Source: an uncultured Pseudomonas sp. (GTDB lineage Bacteria; Pseudomonadota; Gammaproteobacteria; Pseudomonadales; Pseudomonadaceae). Taken from it: 64,000 nt of DNA. The translations under genes and the position numbers were made by a program. How positions within the stretch are numbered: position 1 is the first letter of the stretch; each line of letters opens with the position of its first letter. The stretch is taken from the NCBI RefSeq assembly GCF_946886105.1, contig NZ_CAMPHV010000008.1:1-64000 (forward strand), given 5' to 3'. This document shows positions 15,944 through 25,803 of this stretch, one piece after another. Under the pieces are notes generated by a model. The model did not search any database. It was given only the letters and a program-made list of their open reading frames with translations, and was not told where the DNA came from.

Positions 15944-17350
15944 ATGAACCGCGAAGAACCCATGCCGTTGCTGGACGACCAGCCACCGGCAGCAACCGCC
16001 GTTGCACACGCTTACAACCTGCGTCAGTTGCTGATCTTCCTGATCCCCTCGTTGCTCGGCGTGTTGTTATTCCTCACCCCGATCGTTTACGAGGAAAAGG
16101 TGACGATCGGCCTGGGCCTGCTCGCCGACGGTTTGAAGGCCGCGACCGCTGCCTATCTGCCGGCTATCGCGGTATTCCTCCTCGGCACTTCGGCGCTGAT
16201 CGGCCTGTTCGCTAGCCTGCTGAAACCGCGCTGGATCACCGAACGCCGCGCCCTCAACGAGCTGTTCAACCTGCACCCGCTGTGGCTCGGCCTACGCCTG
16301 ACCGGCGCCCTGTTCGCCGCCATGACATTCTGGCAGTTCGGCCCGGAATGGATCTGGAACGCCAATACCGGCGGCGTGGTGCTAAACGACCTGGCACCGG
16401 TACTGATCACCTTCTTCCTGGTCGCCGGCCTGGTTCTACCGCTGCTCACCGACTACGGCCTGATGGAGTTTTGCGGCACCCTGGTGCGCAATATCTTCCG
16501 CAAGGTTTTCGGCCTGCCGGGGCGCTCGGCGATCGACGCCATCGCCAGCTGGCTCGGCTCCGGCACCGTCGGCGTGCTGATCACCGCCCAGCAGTACCAC
16601 AAGGGTTTCTACAGCGCCCGGGAAGCGGCGGTGATCGCCACCAACTTCTCCATCGCCTCGATCGCGTTCAGCTTGCTGATCACCAACTTCATGAAGCTCG
16701 ATCACCTGTTCGTACCCTTCTACTTGACCGTGGTGGTCGCCGGTTTGGCCGCGGCCATCATCACCCCGCGCATCCCGCCGCTGTCCCGGAAGAAGGACGA
16801 TTACATGGTCGGCGTCGGCAAGCAGATCAACGAGGACGTACCGGGCAACGTTTCGCTGCTGCGCTGGGGCGTCGCCCAGGCGGTGAAACGCGCCAACAGC
16901 AACCCCTCGCCCATGCAAATGGCGCGCGTCGGCGTGCACAACGTGGTGGACATCTGGCTCGGCCTGCTGCCGTTGGTGATGGCCATCGGCACGCTGTCGC
17001 TGGCGATCGCCGAGTACACACCGGTGTTCAACTGGTTGTCCTACCCGATAGTGCCGTTGCTGGAATTGCTGCAACTGCCGGAAGCGGCCAAGGCGGCCCC
17101 GGCGATTCTGGTGGGCTTCGCCGATATGTTCCTGCCGGCGGTGCTGGGCAAAGGCATCGAGAGCGAGCTGACCCGTTTCGTGGTGGCCTGTGTGTCGCTG
17201 ACCCAGTTGATCTATATGTCGGAAGTCGGCGTGCTGATCATCAAGGCCAAGCTGCCGCTGAATGTGCTGGAGCTGTTTGCGATCTTTATCATCCGCACCC
17301 TGATCACCCTGCCGATCATCGCGCTGATGGCGCATTGGATAGTCGGATAA
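15944..17350 (+). CDS. YjiH-family transporter with nucleoside-recognition (Gate) domains
   Basis: A 468-aa polytopic inner-membrane protein of the YjiH family, with about ten hydrophobic segments starting at LLIFLIPSLLGVLLFLTPIV. Two Gate-type blocks are visible: GLPGRSAIDAIASWLGSGTVGVLIT near residue 190, and VGFADMFLPAVLGKGIESELTRF near residue 390. The family's substrates are poorly known. Lying between gbuA and the ThDP decarboxylase, it is a good candidate for uptake or exchange of a guanidino compound such as 2-ketoarginine, agmatine or 4-guanidinobutyrate. That is inference from neighbours. The start is ATG 15944 with AAGGTG upstream. Confidence 0.82.
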   Translation: MNREEPMPLLDDQPPAATAVAHAYNLRQLLIFLIPSLLGVLLFLTPIVYEEKVTIGLGLLADGLKAATAAYLPAIAVFLLGTSALIGLFASLLKPRWITERRALNELFNLHPLWLGLRLTGALFAAMTFWQFGPEWIWNANTGGVVLNDLAPVLITFFLVAGLVLPLLTDYGLMEFCGTLVRNIFRKVFGLPGRSAIDAIASWLGSGTVGVLITAQQYHKGFYSAREAAVIATNFSIASIAFSLLITNFMKLDHLFVPFYLTVVVAGLAAAIITPRIPPLSRKKDDYMVGVGKQINEDVPGNVSLLRWGVAQAVKRANSNPSPMQMARVGVHNVVDIWLGLLPLVMAIGTLSLAIAEYTPVFNWLSYPIVPLLELLQLPEAAKAAPAILVGFADMFLPAVLGKGIESELTRFVVACVSLTQLIYMSEVGVLIIKAKLPLNVLELFAIFIIRTLITLPIIALMAHWIVG

Positions 17351-17357
17351 CAAATCC

Positions 17358-17415
17358 GTAGGGCGGACATGCCGAGAGCTTGTCCGCCACCTGGGTGGAC
17401 TCGGTTCCACCCGAC
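17358..17415. repeat. Palindromic repeat, 'gtagggcggacatgcc' family, copy 1
   Basis: It begins GTAGGGCGGACATGCC and contains the GGCGGACA/TGTCCGCC dyad. A second copy is at 39988-40064. It fills the gap between the YjiH transporter and the decarboxylase. Confidence 0.65.
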
Positions 17416-17452
17416 AAAACGCGCGTTGTAGCCCGAATCAAGGATTCAAGAC

Positions 17453-19054
17453 ATGAGCACTTGCGGCGAATTTCTCGTCAAACAATTGGAAGCCTGGGGC
17501 GTCGATACGGTGTTCGGCATTCCCGGCGTGCATACCGTCGAGCTGTACCGCGGTCTGCCGCACAGCAAGATTCGCCATATCACCCCGCGTCACGAACAGG
17601 GCGCCGGTTTTATGGCCGACGGCTACGCGCGGGTTACCGGCAAGCCTGGGGTGTGCTTCATCATCACCGGGCCGGGAATGACCAATATCCTCACGGCCAT
17701 GGCCCAGGCCTATGCCGACTCGATCCCGATGCTGGTGATTTCCAGCGTCAACGAGCGCGACCGTTTGGGCCTGGGCAAAGGTTATTTGCACGAGCTGCCC
17801 AACCAACGCACCATGACTGCCGGGGTAACGGCCTTCAGCCATACCCTGATGAGCGTCGAGGAACTGCCCGGCGTGCTGGCTCGCGCATTCGCGGTATTCG
17901 AGGGCGAGCGGCCGCGCCCGGTGCATATCGAGCTGCCTCTGGACATCATCACCGCCGATGCCGCATCCATGCGCCTGATGCCGCGGCCGAGCATCCAGCG
18001 TCCGGCGCCCAATCGTCCGTTGCTGCATGAAGCCGCGGCCATGCTGAAGAGCGCCAAACGGCCGCTGCTGTTGCTCGGTGGCGGCTGCGTCGAGGCCCAA
18101 GCCGAAGCCCGCGCGCTGGCGACTGCCCTGGACGCCCCCACGGCATTGACCATCAACGCCAAGGGCCTGCTGCCGCCGGACCACCCTTTACTGTTGGGCA
18201 GCAACCAGTCGTTGCGGCCAGTGCGGCAGTTGGCCCTGGATGCGGATGTGGTGCTGGCGATCGGCACAGAGCTCGGCGAGACCGATTACGACGTGGTGTT
18301 CGACGGTAACTTCAAACTGGGCGGCCAATTGATCCGTATCGATATCGATGCCCAGCAGTTGCAACGCAATTTCACCCCTGACCTGGCGATCCAGGGCGAT
18401 GCGCGCCTGGCCATGCGCCTGCTGCTGGCCGATCTGGCGCCGGCCGAAGCCAACCCGCGCAGCAACGGCGCGCAACGTACCGCGGCAATCCAGACGCAGC
18501 TGCGCGAGGAGCTGGCCGGCTGGGCGCATTACCGCCAGTTGTTCGATACGCTGCTGGAGGTTTTGCCCGAGGCGCGCTTTGTCGGCGACTCCACGCAAAC
18601 GGTGTACAGCGGCAATCACCTGGTCGAGCTGGACGGCGCGCGGCGTTGGTTCAACTCATCCACCGGCTACGGCACCCTGGGCTACGGCCTGCCGGCGGCC
18701 ATCGGCGCCAAATTAGCCGAGCCGGGTCGCCCGGTGGTCTGCCTGATCGGCGACGGCGGCCTGCAGTTCAGCCTGCCGGAGCTGGCCAGCGCGGTGGAAG
18801 CCAAGGTCGGCATAGTCGTGCTGCTGTGGAACAACAGCGGCTACGGCGAGATCAAGCGCTATATGGAGCGGCGCGACATCACCCCGCTGGGCGTGGATAT
18901 CTACACCCCGGACTTTATCGCCCTGGCCCGCGGCTTCGGCTGCATGGCCGAGCGCGCCGAAGATCATGCGCATTTGGCGCAGCTGCTGCGCGATGCGCCG
19001 CAGGATCGCCCGCTATTGATTGAAATAATGGAAGCGCCGCCGTTCCATCCTTAA
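17453..19054 (+). CDS. ThDP-dependent 5-guanidino-2-oxopentanoate (2-ketoarginine) decarboxylase-like
   Basis: A 533-aa ThDP-dependent 2-oxoacid decarboxylase of the acetolactate synthase fold. The N-terminal Pyr domain has the catalytic Glu in RHEQGAGFMADGYAR (about residue 48). The C-terminal PP domain has GDGGLQFSLPELASAVEAK and WNNSGYGEI (ThDP/Mg motif, about 432-460). In the arginine transaminase pathway this step turns 2-ketoarginine into 4-guanidinobutyraldehyde, which is then oxidised to the GbuA substrate. The gbu neighbourhood supports that substrate over acetolactate or benzoylformate. The transaminase and aldehyde dehydrogenase are not in the window. Confidence 0.8.
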   Translation: MSTCGEFLVKQLEAWGVDTVFGIPGVHTVELYRGLPHSKIRHITPRHEQGAGFMADGYARVTGKPGVCFIITGPGMTNILTAMAQAYADSIPMLVISSVNERDRLGLGKGYLHELPNQRTMTAGVTAFSHTLMSVEELPGVLARAFAVFEGERPRPVHIELPLDIITADAASMRLMPRPSIQRPAPNRPLLHEAAAMLKSAKRPLLLLGGGCVEAQAEARALATALDAPTALTINAKGLLPPDHPLLLGSNQSLRPVRQLALDADVVLAIGTELGETDYDVVFDGNFKLGGQLIRIDIDAQQLQRNFTPDLAIQGDARLAMRLLLADLAPAEANPRSNGAQRTAAIQTQLREELAGWAHYRQLFDTLLEVLPEARFVGDSTQTVYSGNHLVELDGARRWFNSSTGYGTLGYGLPAAIGAKLAEPGRPVVCLIGDGGLQFSLPELASAVEAKVGIVVLLWNNSGYGEIKRYMERRDITPLGVDIYTPDFIALARGFGCMAERAEDHAHLAQLLRDAPQDRPLLIEIMEAPPFHP

Positions 19055-19139
19055 CGGCTGGCGGCGATCGAACGACTGTGCGCGAACCATGCCAAGGCCG
19101 GCATGGTTTACGCGCTAGATGACTGGCTGAGAGGCCAGC

Positions 19140-19280
19140 CTAGCGACGCGGACGCTGGCGCGGCGCCTTCGGCGCGCGCGGGTCGTCGTGGCGTACCGGG
19201 ATGGGTTGCAGCTTCGGCCGGTCGAGCAGGCCAAGGGCAACCAACATGTCCTCTAAGACGTTATGCAACTTGGCGAACAT
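19140..19280 (-). CDS. Unrecognised 46-aa basic protein with a strong Shine-Dalgarno
   Basis: A short reading frame starts at ATG 19280 (MFAKLHNVLEDMLVALGL) and ends at TAG 19140-19142. AGGAGG lies about 8 bases before the start, one of the strongest ribosome sites in the window. The first half predicts an amphipathic helix. The second half is Pro/Arg-rich with DDPRAPKAPRQRPRR at the end. It lies 185 bp downstream of aceK on the same strand and tail-to-tail with the decarboxylase. I do not recognise a family. Codon use is Pseudomonas-like. It is probably real, but the function is unknown. Confidence 0.55.
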   Translation of the reverse strand: MFAKLHNVLEDMLVALGLLDRPKLQPIPVRHDDPRAPKAPRQRPRR

Positions 19281-19465
19281 GGGAATTCCTCCTGCCAAGG
19301 GCTTCGACAAGGTGCCAGATGCACCCTCTGTCAGCGTAGATTAACCGCGGCGCAGCTCACACACTGTCGAGACGAACGGTTGCCCATCGCGCCGGGTAAC
19401 CAGCTTATCGGCAGCGCCGCGCCGTGCTGCAATCGATGCGTTAATCCAGGCCGCGGCGCACTCTT

Positions 19466-21190
19466 CTATTCCACCTGCTCGGTCTTGCGCCGGTAAGGAA
19501 ACACGTCGATCACTTTGCCCGCGCGAATCGCCTCCTGCAGCCCCTTCCAATAATCGGCGTCGTAGAGATCGCCGTGCAACTCGCTGAACAGCCTGCGCTG
19601 CTTGGGATCGGCGAACAGGAACGGCGGAAACTCCTCGGGGAACACATCCAGCGGCGCCACCGAATACCAGGGCTCGGAAGCCATTTCGTCCTCGGGATAG
19701 CGCGGCGGCGGGATGCGGCGGAAGTTGGCTTCGGTGAGGAAGCAGATTTCGTCGTAATCGTAGAACACCACCCGGCCGTGGCGGGTCACGCCGAAGTTCT
19801 TCAGCAGCATGTCGCCGGGGAAGATGTTCGCCGCCGCCAGTTGCTTGATCGCCAGGCCGTAATCGTCCAGCGCTTCGCGCACCTGGGCTTCGCTGGCGCT
19901 TTCGACATAGAGGTTCAGCGGGGTCATCCGGCGTTCGGTCCAGCAGTGGCGCACCAGCACCGTATCGCCGTGCACTTCGACCGTGGACGGCGCCACTTCC
20001 AATAGCTCGGCCAGGCACTCGGGGTCGAATTTGCTCAGGGGGAAACGGAAATCGGAAAACTCCTGGGTATCGGCCATGCGCCCTACCCGGTCGACGGTTT
20101 TCACCAGGCGGTACTTCTCGATCACGGTGGCACGGTCGACGTTCTTCGACGGCGAGAAGCGGTCCTTGATGATCTTGAACACGGTGTTGAAGCCCGGCAG
20201 GGTGAACACGCTCATGACCATGCCGCGCACACCCGGCGCCATGATGAACTTATCGTCGGTGCTGGCTAGGTGGTTGATCAACGCGCGGTAGAACTCCGAC
20301 TTGCCGTGTTTGTAGAAGCCGATCGAGGTATAGAGTTCGGCGATATGCTTACCCGGCAGGATGCCCTTGAGGAAGCCGACGAACTCCGCCGGGTAGCCGA
20401 CCCGCACCATGAAATAGGAACGGGTGAAGGAGAAGATGATCGACACCTCCGCCTCGTCGGTGATCAGGGTATCGATCTGGATGCCGTGCCCCTCGCGGTG
20501 CAGCAGCGGGATCACCAACGGCCATTGCTCGTCGCGGGTATTGATCCGCCCGACCAGGTAGGCGCCCTTGTTGCGATACAGGCGCGAGGAGAACAGCTCG
20601 ATGCTCAGCTCCGGGTCCTTGCACACCCAATCCGGCAGGTTCTCGCGCATTTGTTTGATCAGGCGCGCCAAGTCGCGCTCGAAGTTTTCGTAGGCCACTT
20701 CGAAGCGGTAGTCCTCGAAGATCTGCCGTAGCGCCTGCTCGATATCGCCCTTGGGCCGGTACACCCGGGTCAAGGGTGCCGGCGTGTTGGGGCGCAGCGC
20801 CGGGCGCGTGGTGTGAATGAACATGCAGCCGTCGTTGATCTGGTCATGGCTGAACAGCCCGCAGAAAATCGAGTTGAACCAGGTTTCCGCCAGTTCGTCG
20901 TCGCAACGCAGGTCGATCAGCGCGATATAGGCCGACTTGACCAGCGGCCACTGACCTACATCCAGCAGTACACCGTCCACGTAGGCCTGACGCAGGCGCT
21001 CGCCGACTTCGCCGACACATTCTTCATAGAGTGCGATACGCGCCGCGGCGGCCTTCTGGATTTCCTGCCACTGCGCTTGCTCGAAGCGCACCCGCGCGCC
21101 GTTGGTGATCTGGCGGAAGCGTTCGCGGTAATCGTCGAAACCATCGAGGATGAGCTGGGCGATCGCGGTGGCGGGCCATTGCTGTGGCAT
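19466..21190 (-). CDS. aceK: Isocitrate dehydrogenase kinase/phosphatase AceK
   Basis: This 574-aa bifunctional enzyme phosphorylates and dephosphorylates isocitrate dehydrogenase, setting the branch between the TCA cycle and the glyoxylate bypass. Length and sequence match AceK throughout. The regulatory N-terminal half includes [20 protein letters not shown]. The kinase-like C-terminal half carries the conserved core [22 protein letters not shown] with the metal-binding DYDE. ATG 21190 has AGAGG upstream. It stands alone here, not in an aceBAK operon, which is usual in Pseudomonas. Confidence 0.96.
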   Translation of the reverse strand: MPQQWPATAIAQLILDGFDDYRERFRQITNGARVRFEQAQWQEIQKAAAARIALYEECVGEVGERLRQAYVDGVLLDVGQWPLVKSAYIALIDLRCDDELAETWFNSIFCGLFSHDQINDGCMFIHTTRPALRPNTPAPLTRVYRPKGDIEQALRQIFEDYRFEVAYENFERDLARLIKQMRENLPDWVCKDPELSIELFSSRLYRNKGAYLVGRINTRDEQWPLVIPLLHREGHGIQIDTLITDEAEVSIIFSFTRSYFMVRVGYPAEFVGFLKGILPGKHIAELYTSIGFYKHGKSEFYRALINHLASTDDKFIMAPGVRGMVMSVFTLPGFNTVFKIIKDRFSPSKNVDRATVIEKYRLVKTVDRVGRMADTQEFSDFRFPLSKFDPECLAELLEVAPSTVEVHGDTVLVRHCWTERRMTPLNLYVESASEAQVREALDDYGLAIKQLAAANIFPGDMLLKNFGVTRHGRVVFYDYDEICFLTEANFRRIPPPRYPEDEMASEPWYSVAPLDVFPEEFPPFLFADPKQRRLFSELHGDLYDADYWKGLQEAIRAGKVIDVFPYRRKTEQVE

Positions 21191-21477
21191 GAACGAACCT
21201 CTACTGAATGAACACTGAGGAAAAGATTACGAGTCCGGCGAGCTTAGCCAGTGCCATCGCCGAGGAAAAGCGGGCAATGTCGCTAAATGGCTTTAGTTGC
21301 GGCGAAATATCGGCAATTCGCTGATTTGGCGGATTTAAGAGCTGCGTTGAACAGAGGATCGCCAGCAAGCTGGCTCCTACCTGCATGGGGAAGTCAGATT
21401 TAAAAGTTGTTTTCGGATTGCCTTGGCGCAAGCGCCCGGCAACACTGCTTGCCCTTTCCGCGAAGTTGGAATTCGCC

Positions 21478-22383
21478 GTGCGCCTCGCCGATCTGTTGCG
21501 TCTGTTGTTTCTTGCCGCCATCTGGGGCGCCAGCTTCCTGTTCATGCGCATCATCGCGCCGGTGCTGGGCAGCATGCCGACCGCATTCTTTCGCGCCAGC
21601 CTGGGGGCGCTCGGCTTGCTCGCGATTCTGCTGTTGATGCGCGTGCCTTGGGATTTTCGCGGCAAACTCAAGCAGTGCCTGATACTCGGCATCTTCAGCG
21701 CCGGCTTGCCGGCGGCGATGTATAGCCTGGCCGCGTTGGTGTTGCCGGCGGGGTATTCGGCCATCTTCAACGCCACCACGCCGATGGTCGGCGTGCTGAT
21801 CGGCATGCTGTTCTTCGCCGAGGCGCTGACCTTGAGTAAGGCGGCCGGCGTGGCGCTGGGTCTGCTCGGCGTCGCCGTTCTGTCTCGCACCGGGCCGGTC
21901 GAGTTCGACCGGGAACTGCTGTTCGGTGCGGCGGCCTGCCTGGTCGCGACCACCTGCTATGGCTTCGCCGGTTTTCTCACCCGCCGTTGGATCGCCGAAC
22001 AAGGCGGCCTGGACAATCGCCTGACGGCCTTTGCCAGCCTGTGCGGTGCCAGCCTGTTCCTGCTGCCGGTATTCGGCGGTGCCTTGCTGATGCAGCCACC
22101 GGCCGATTGGGGCGGCTTGGATGTGTGGCTGTCCCTGGCCGGGCTGGGGCTGGGCTGCACGGCATTCGCCTATGTCCTGTATTTCCGCCTGCTCAACGAT
22201 ATCGGCCCGATCAAAGCCTCGACCACCACCTTTCTGATTCCGCCGTTCGGCGTGCTCTGGGGCTGGTTGTTGCTCGACGAGCCGCTGTCCTGGGCCTACC
22301 TGTACGGCGGCGTGCTGATCGCGATTGCGCTGTGGTTGGTGGTGCGGCCCACGGCTACATTGGCGCCGGTAAAGGCAGGCTAA
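21478..22383 (+). CDS. EamA/DMT-family transporter (first copy)
   Basis: A 301-aa inner-membrane protein with ten hydrophobic segments in two EamA repeats (LFLAAIWGASFLFMRIIAP; and LGCTAFAYVLYFRLLNDIGPIKAS). The family exports metabolites such as amino acids; the substrate is not predictable. The frame is open upstream to 21385. GTG 21478 is preferred because it gives the usual short N-terminus (VRLADLLRLLFLAAIWG), with a weak AGTTGGA ribosome site. It lies between aceK (divergent) and cysK (convergent) and appears to be monocistronic. Confidence 0.83.
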   Translation: MRLADLLRLLFLAAIWGASFLFMRIIAPVLGSMPTAFFRASLGALGLLAILLLMRVPWDFRGKLKQCLILGIFSAGLPAAMYSLAALVLPAGYSAIFNATTPMVGVLIGMLFFAEALTLSKAAGVALGLLGVAVLSRTGPVEFDRELLFGAAACLVATTCYGFAGFLTRRWIAEQGGLDNRLTAFASLCGASLFLLPVFGGALLMQPPADWGGLDVWLSLAGLGLGCTAFAYVLYFRLLNDIGPIKASTTTFLIPPFGVLWGWLLLDEPLSWAYLYGGVLIAIALWLVVRPTATLAPVKAG

Positions 22384-22396
22384 GCCGGAGGGTTCG

Positions 22397-22460
22397 GGGA
22401 TACCGCTCCCGGATTGCATCCGGGCTACCAAAGCCTCGTAGGGTGGATGACGCCTCCCGT
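22397..22460. repeat. Partial palindromic repeats downstream of the EamA gene
   Basis: It contains CTCCCGGATTGCATCCGGGCTACC and then GTAGGGTGGATGACGC, halves of the two repeat families best seen at 7759-7864 and 57121-57190. The second is truncated, with no matching right arm. Confidence 0.6.
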
Positions 22461-22482
22461 GCTCCAACCGCCCGCAAACACA

Positions 22483-22510
22483 ATAAAAAAGCCGCCTGGT
22501 CAGGCGGCTT
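22483..22510 (-). terminator. Rho-independent terminator of cysK
   Basis: On the minus strand a 10-bp stem (AAGCCGCCTG / CAGGCGGCTT) is followed directly by a run of Ts (CTTTTTTATTG). It sits 19 bp after the cysK stop codon. Confidence 0.9.
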
Positions 22511-22528
22511 GGCTGCGACGAATACGGC

Positions 22529-23503
<975 letters not shown>

Positions 23504-23624
23504 GGCGATGTCCTTGTGCGTAGGTTGCCGAAAAGGCTATCAGCCTATGACGCATGGGCTATCCCGTCCAGTCCGGCCGTTTGCTTAATCTGAACCCTTG
23601 GTGCCGCTAGGGAGTCTTTCTCTT

Positions 23625-24710
23625 ATGAAGAAACGCTACAGCATTCCTCAGTGGATACTTCTGGGCATCGTCGTCGCCCTGGTGGCGCTGCACCTCGCCT
23701 TGCCCGTGCTGGTACGCGACTATCTGAACGACAAGCTCGCCGATATGGGCGACTACCGCGGGCATATCGACGACGTCGATCTGGCCTGGTGGCGCGGCGC
23801 GTACCGGATCAATGACCTAAGCATCGTCAAAGTCGATGGCAAAGTACCCTTGCCATTCGTCGAGGCACCGCGCATAGATCTCGCCGTCAGCTGGAAGGCA
23901 CTCTGGTATGAGCGCGCCGTGGTGGCCGAGGTGGTATTCGAGCAACCGCAGGTCAACTTTGTCGACGGTGGCGGCGACCAGCAGGCTTCACAGACCGGCC
24001 AGGGTACCGACTGGCGCGAGCAACTAACCAAGCTGCTGCCCATTACCCTCAATGAGGTTCGGGTAATCGATGGTGTCGTGCATTTTCACAACTTCACCTC
24101 CACCCCACCGGTAGACCTGCGAGCCACCGAGGTCAACGCAAGCATCTACAACCTCACCAACGTCACCAATGAGCAGGAGCGAGCAGCGCTCTTCGAAGGC
24201 ACCGCAAATTTACTGGGCCACGCACCGCTGGAAAGCAGCGCCTCGTTCGATCCCTTGCAGGATTTCGAAGATTTTCAGTTTAAATTGCGCGTCACCGATA
24301 TCGACCTGACCCGACTCAACGATTTTTCCTCGGCCTATGGCGGCTTCGACTTCAAGGCCGGTAGCGGCGATCTGGTCGTAGAGGCGAGCGCCGATGACGG
24401 CCAGCTCAGCGGCTATATCAAACCCCTGCTGCACAATGTCGAAGTGTTCGACTGGCAGCAGGACGTCGCCAATGACGACAAGGGGTTCTTCCGCTCGATC
24501 TGGGAGGCGCTGGTCGGCGCAGGCGAAACCGCGCTGAAAAACCAGTCGAAGGATCAATTCGCCACTCGCGTCGAGCTCAACGGCAGCGTGCATCGGCAAG
24601 ACATCAGTGCCTTTCAGGCGTTTCTGGCGATTCTGCGCAACGGTTTTATCGAAGCGTTCTCCGCGCATTTCGAAAATACGCCGGAAGATGGCGAACAGGT
24701 CGAGGAGTGA
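23625..24710 (+). CDS. DUF748-family (AsmA-like) envelope protein
   Basis: A 361-aa protein with one N-terminal membrane anchor (about 8-30, WILLGIVVALVALHLALPVLV) and a large periplasmic beta-rich region. LSIVKVDGKVPLPFVEAPRIDLAV and FNLRV/FDFKAGSGDLVVEASADDG-like segments match DUF748, a relative of AsmA/TamB-type proteins. The ATG with GGGAG 11 bases upstream was preferred over in-frame codons at 23598. Function is not established; an envelope lipid or outer-membrane role is a family-level guess. It is divergent from cysK. Confidence 0.8.
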   Translation: MKKRYSIPQWILLGIVVALVALHLALPVLVRDYLNDKLADMGDYRGHIDDVDLAWWRGAYRINDLSIVKVDGKVPLPFVEAPRIDLAVSWKALWYERAVVAEVVFEQPQVNFVDGGGDQQASQTGQGTDWREQLTKLLPITLNEVRVIDGVVHFHNFTSTPPVDLRATEVNASIYNLTNVTNEQERAALFEGTANLLGHAPLESSASFDPLQDFEDFQFKLRVTDIDLTRLNDFSSAYGGFDFKAGSGDLVVEASADDGQLSGYIKPLLHNVEVFDWQQDVANDDKGFFRSIWEALVGAGETALKNQSKDQFATRVELNGSVHRQDISAFQAFLAILRNGFIEAFSAHFENTPEDGEQVEE

Positions 24711-24838
24711 CGGACCATTCAGTGACTGAATAAGCCGTCTGCGTTCACAGTCACCCGGCTCGCGCGTTATAGTCGAGTTTTTCAAATACTGAACTCGCGG
24801 GTATGGCCCTGCGCGCTCCTGTACGAGGATTTTCACCG

Positions 24839-25684
24839 ATGAAGTTCGAAGGCACCCAGTCTTACGTCGCCACCGACGACCTCAAGCTCGCAGTCAATGC
24901 CGCCATCACCCTGCAACGCCCGTTGCTGGTCAAGGGCGAACCGGGCACCGGCAAGACCATGCTCGCCGAACAGTTGGCCGAATCCTTTGGCGCCCGTCTG
25001 ATCACCTGGCATATCAAGTCCACCACCAAGGCCCACCAGGGCCTGTACGAGTACGACGCGGTCAGCCGTCTGCGCGACTCGCAACTGGATTCGGACAAAG
25101 TCCACGACGTACGCAACTACATCAAAAAGGGCAAGCTGTGGGAGGCTTTCGAATCCGAGGAGCGGGTGATTCTGCTGATCGACGAAATCGACAAGGCCGA
25201 CATCGAGTTCCCCAACGACCTGCTGCAAGAACTCGACAAAATGGAGTTCTACGTTTACGAGACCAACGAGACGATCAAGGCCAAGCAACGCCCGATCATC
25301 ATCATTACCTCGAACAACGAAAAGGAACTGCCGGACGCCTTCCTGCGTCGCTGCTTCTTCCACTACATCGCCTTCCCGGATCGCGCGACCCTGCAGAAGA
25401 TCGTCGACGTGCACTACCCGGATATCAAGAAGGACCTGGTGGCCGAAGCGCTCGACGTGTTCTTCGACGTGCGCAAGGTGCCGGGCCTGAAGAAAAAGCC
25501 TTCCACCAGCGAACTGGTCGACTGGCTGAAACTGCTGATGGCCGACAATATCGGCGAAGCGGTATTGCGCGAGCGCGACCCGACCAAGGCGATCCCGCCG
25601 TTGGCCGGGGCGCTGGTGAAGAACGAGCAGGATGTACAGCTACTGGAGCGCTTGGCCTTTATGAGTCGCCGCGCCAGTCGTTGA
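24839..25684 (+). CDS. MoxR-family AAA+ ATPase
   Basis: A 281-aa AAA+ ATPase with Walker A GEPGTGKT (33-40), Walker B VILLIDEIDKADIEFPNDLL (about 112-131), sensor 1 IIITSNNEKELPDAFLRRCFFHY (about 154-176) and the conserved arginine in FLRR. It is a chaperone-like ATPase that normally acts with a VWA-domain partner, and the next gene encodes one. ATG 24839 has GAGGA upstream and starts the conserved FEGTQSYVATDDLK. In-frame sequence back to 24803 lacks a better ribosome site. Confidence 0.9.
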   Translation: MKFEGTQSYVATDDLKLAVNAAITLQRPLLVKGEPGTGKTMLAEQLAESFGARLITWHIKSTTKAHQGLYEYDAVSRLRDSQLDSDKVHDVRNYIKKGKLWEAFESEERVILLIDEIDKADIEFPNDLLQELDKMEFYVYETNETIKAKQRPIIIITSNNEKELPDAFLRRCFFHYIAFPDRATLQKIVDVHYPDIKKDLVAEALDVFFDVRKVPGLKKKPSTSELVDWLKLLMADNIGEAVLRERDPTKAIPPLAGALVKNEQDVQLLERLAFMSRRASR

Positions 25685-25690
25685 TCGCTC

Positions 25691-25790
25691 CGTAGGGTGG
25701 AAAACCGCGAAGCGTTTTCCACCTTGCCCATCACCTACTCCGTATAGTCCCGGTGGATGAAAAGAGCGTCATCCACCCTACGGGTAATCG
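25691..25790. repeat. Palindromic repeats between the moxR-like and VWA genes
   Basis: GTAGGGTGGAAAACCGC and its partner GCGTTTTCCACC form one hairpin. CGGTGGATGAAAAGAGCGTCATCCACCCTAC is the right part of another unit of the 'gtagggtgga' family. The insertion separates two genes that normally sit close together. Confidence 0.65.
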
Positions 25791-25803
25791 GGAGGCATCC
25801 ACC

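Noticed and set aside
17438..18184. Minus-strand frame opposite the ThDP decarboxylase
   Set aside because: It is a shadow frame; the plus strand has clear ThDP motifs.
19341..20018. Second frame overlapping the aceK 3' end on the same strand
   Set aside because: It is an Arg/Gly-rich out-of-frame translation of aceK with no ribosome site.
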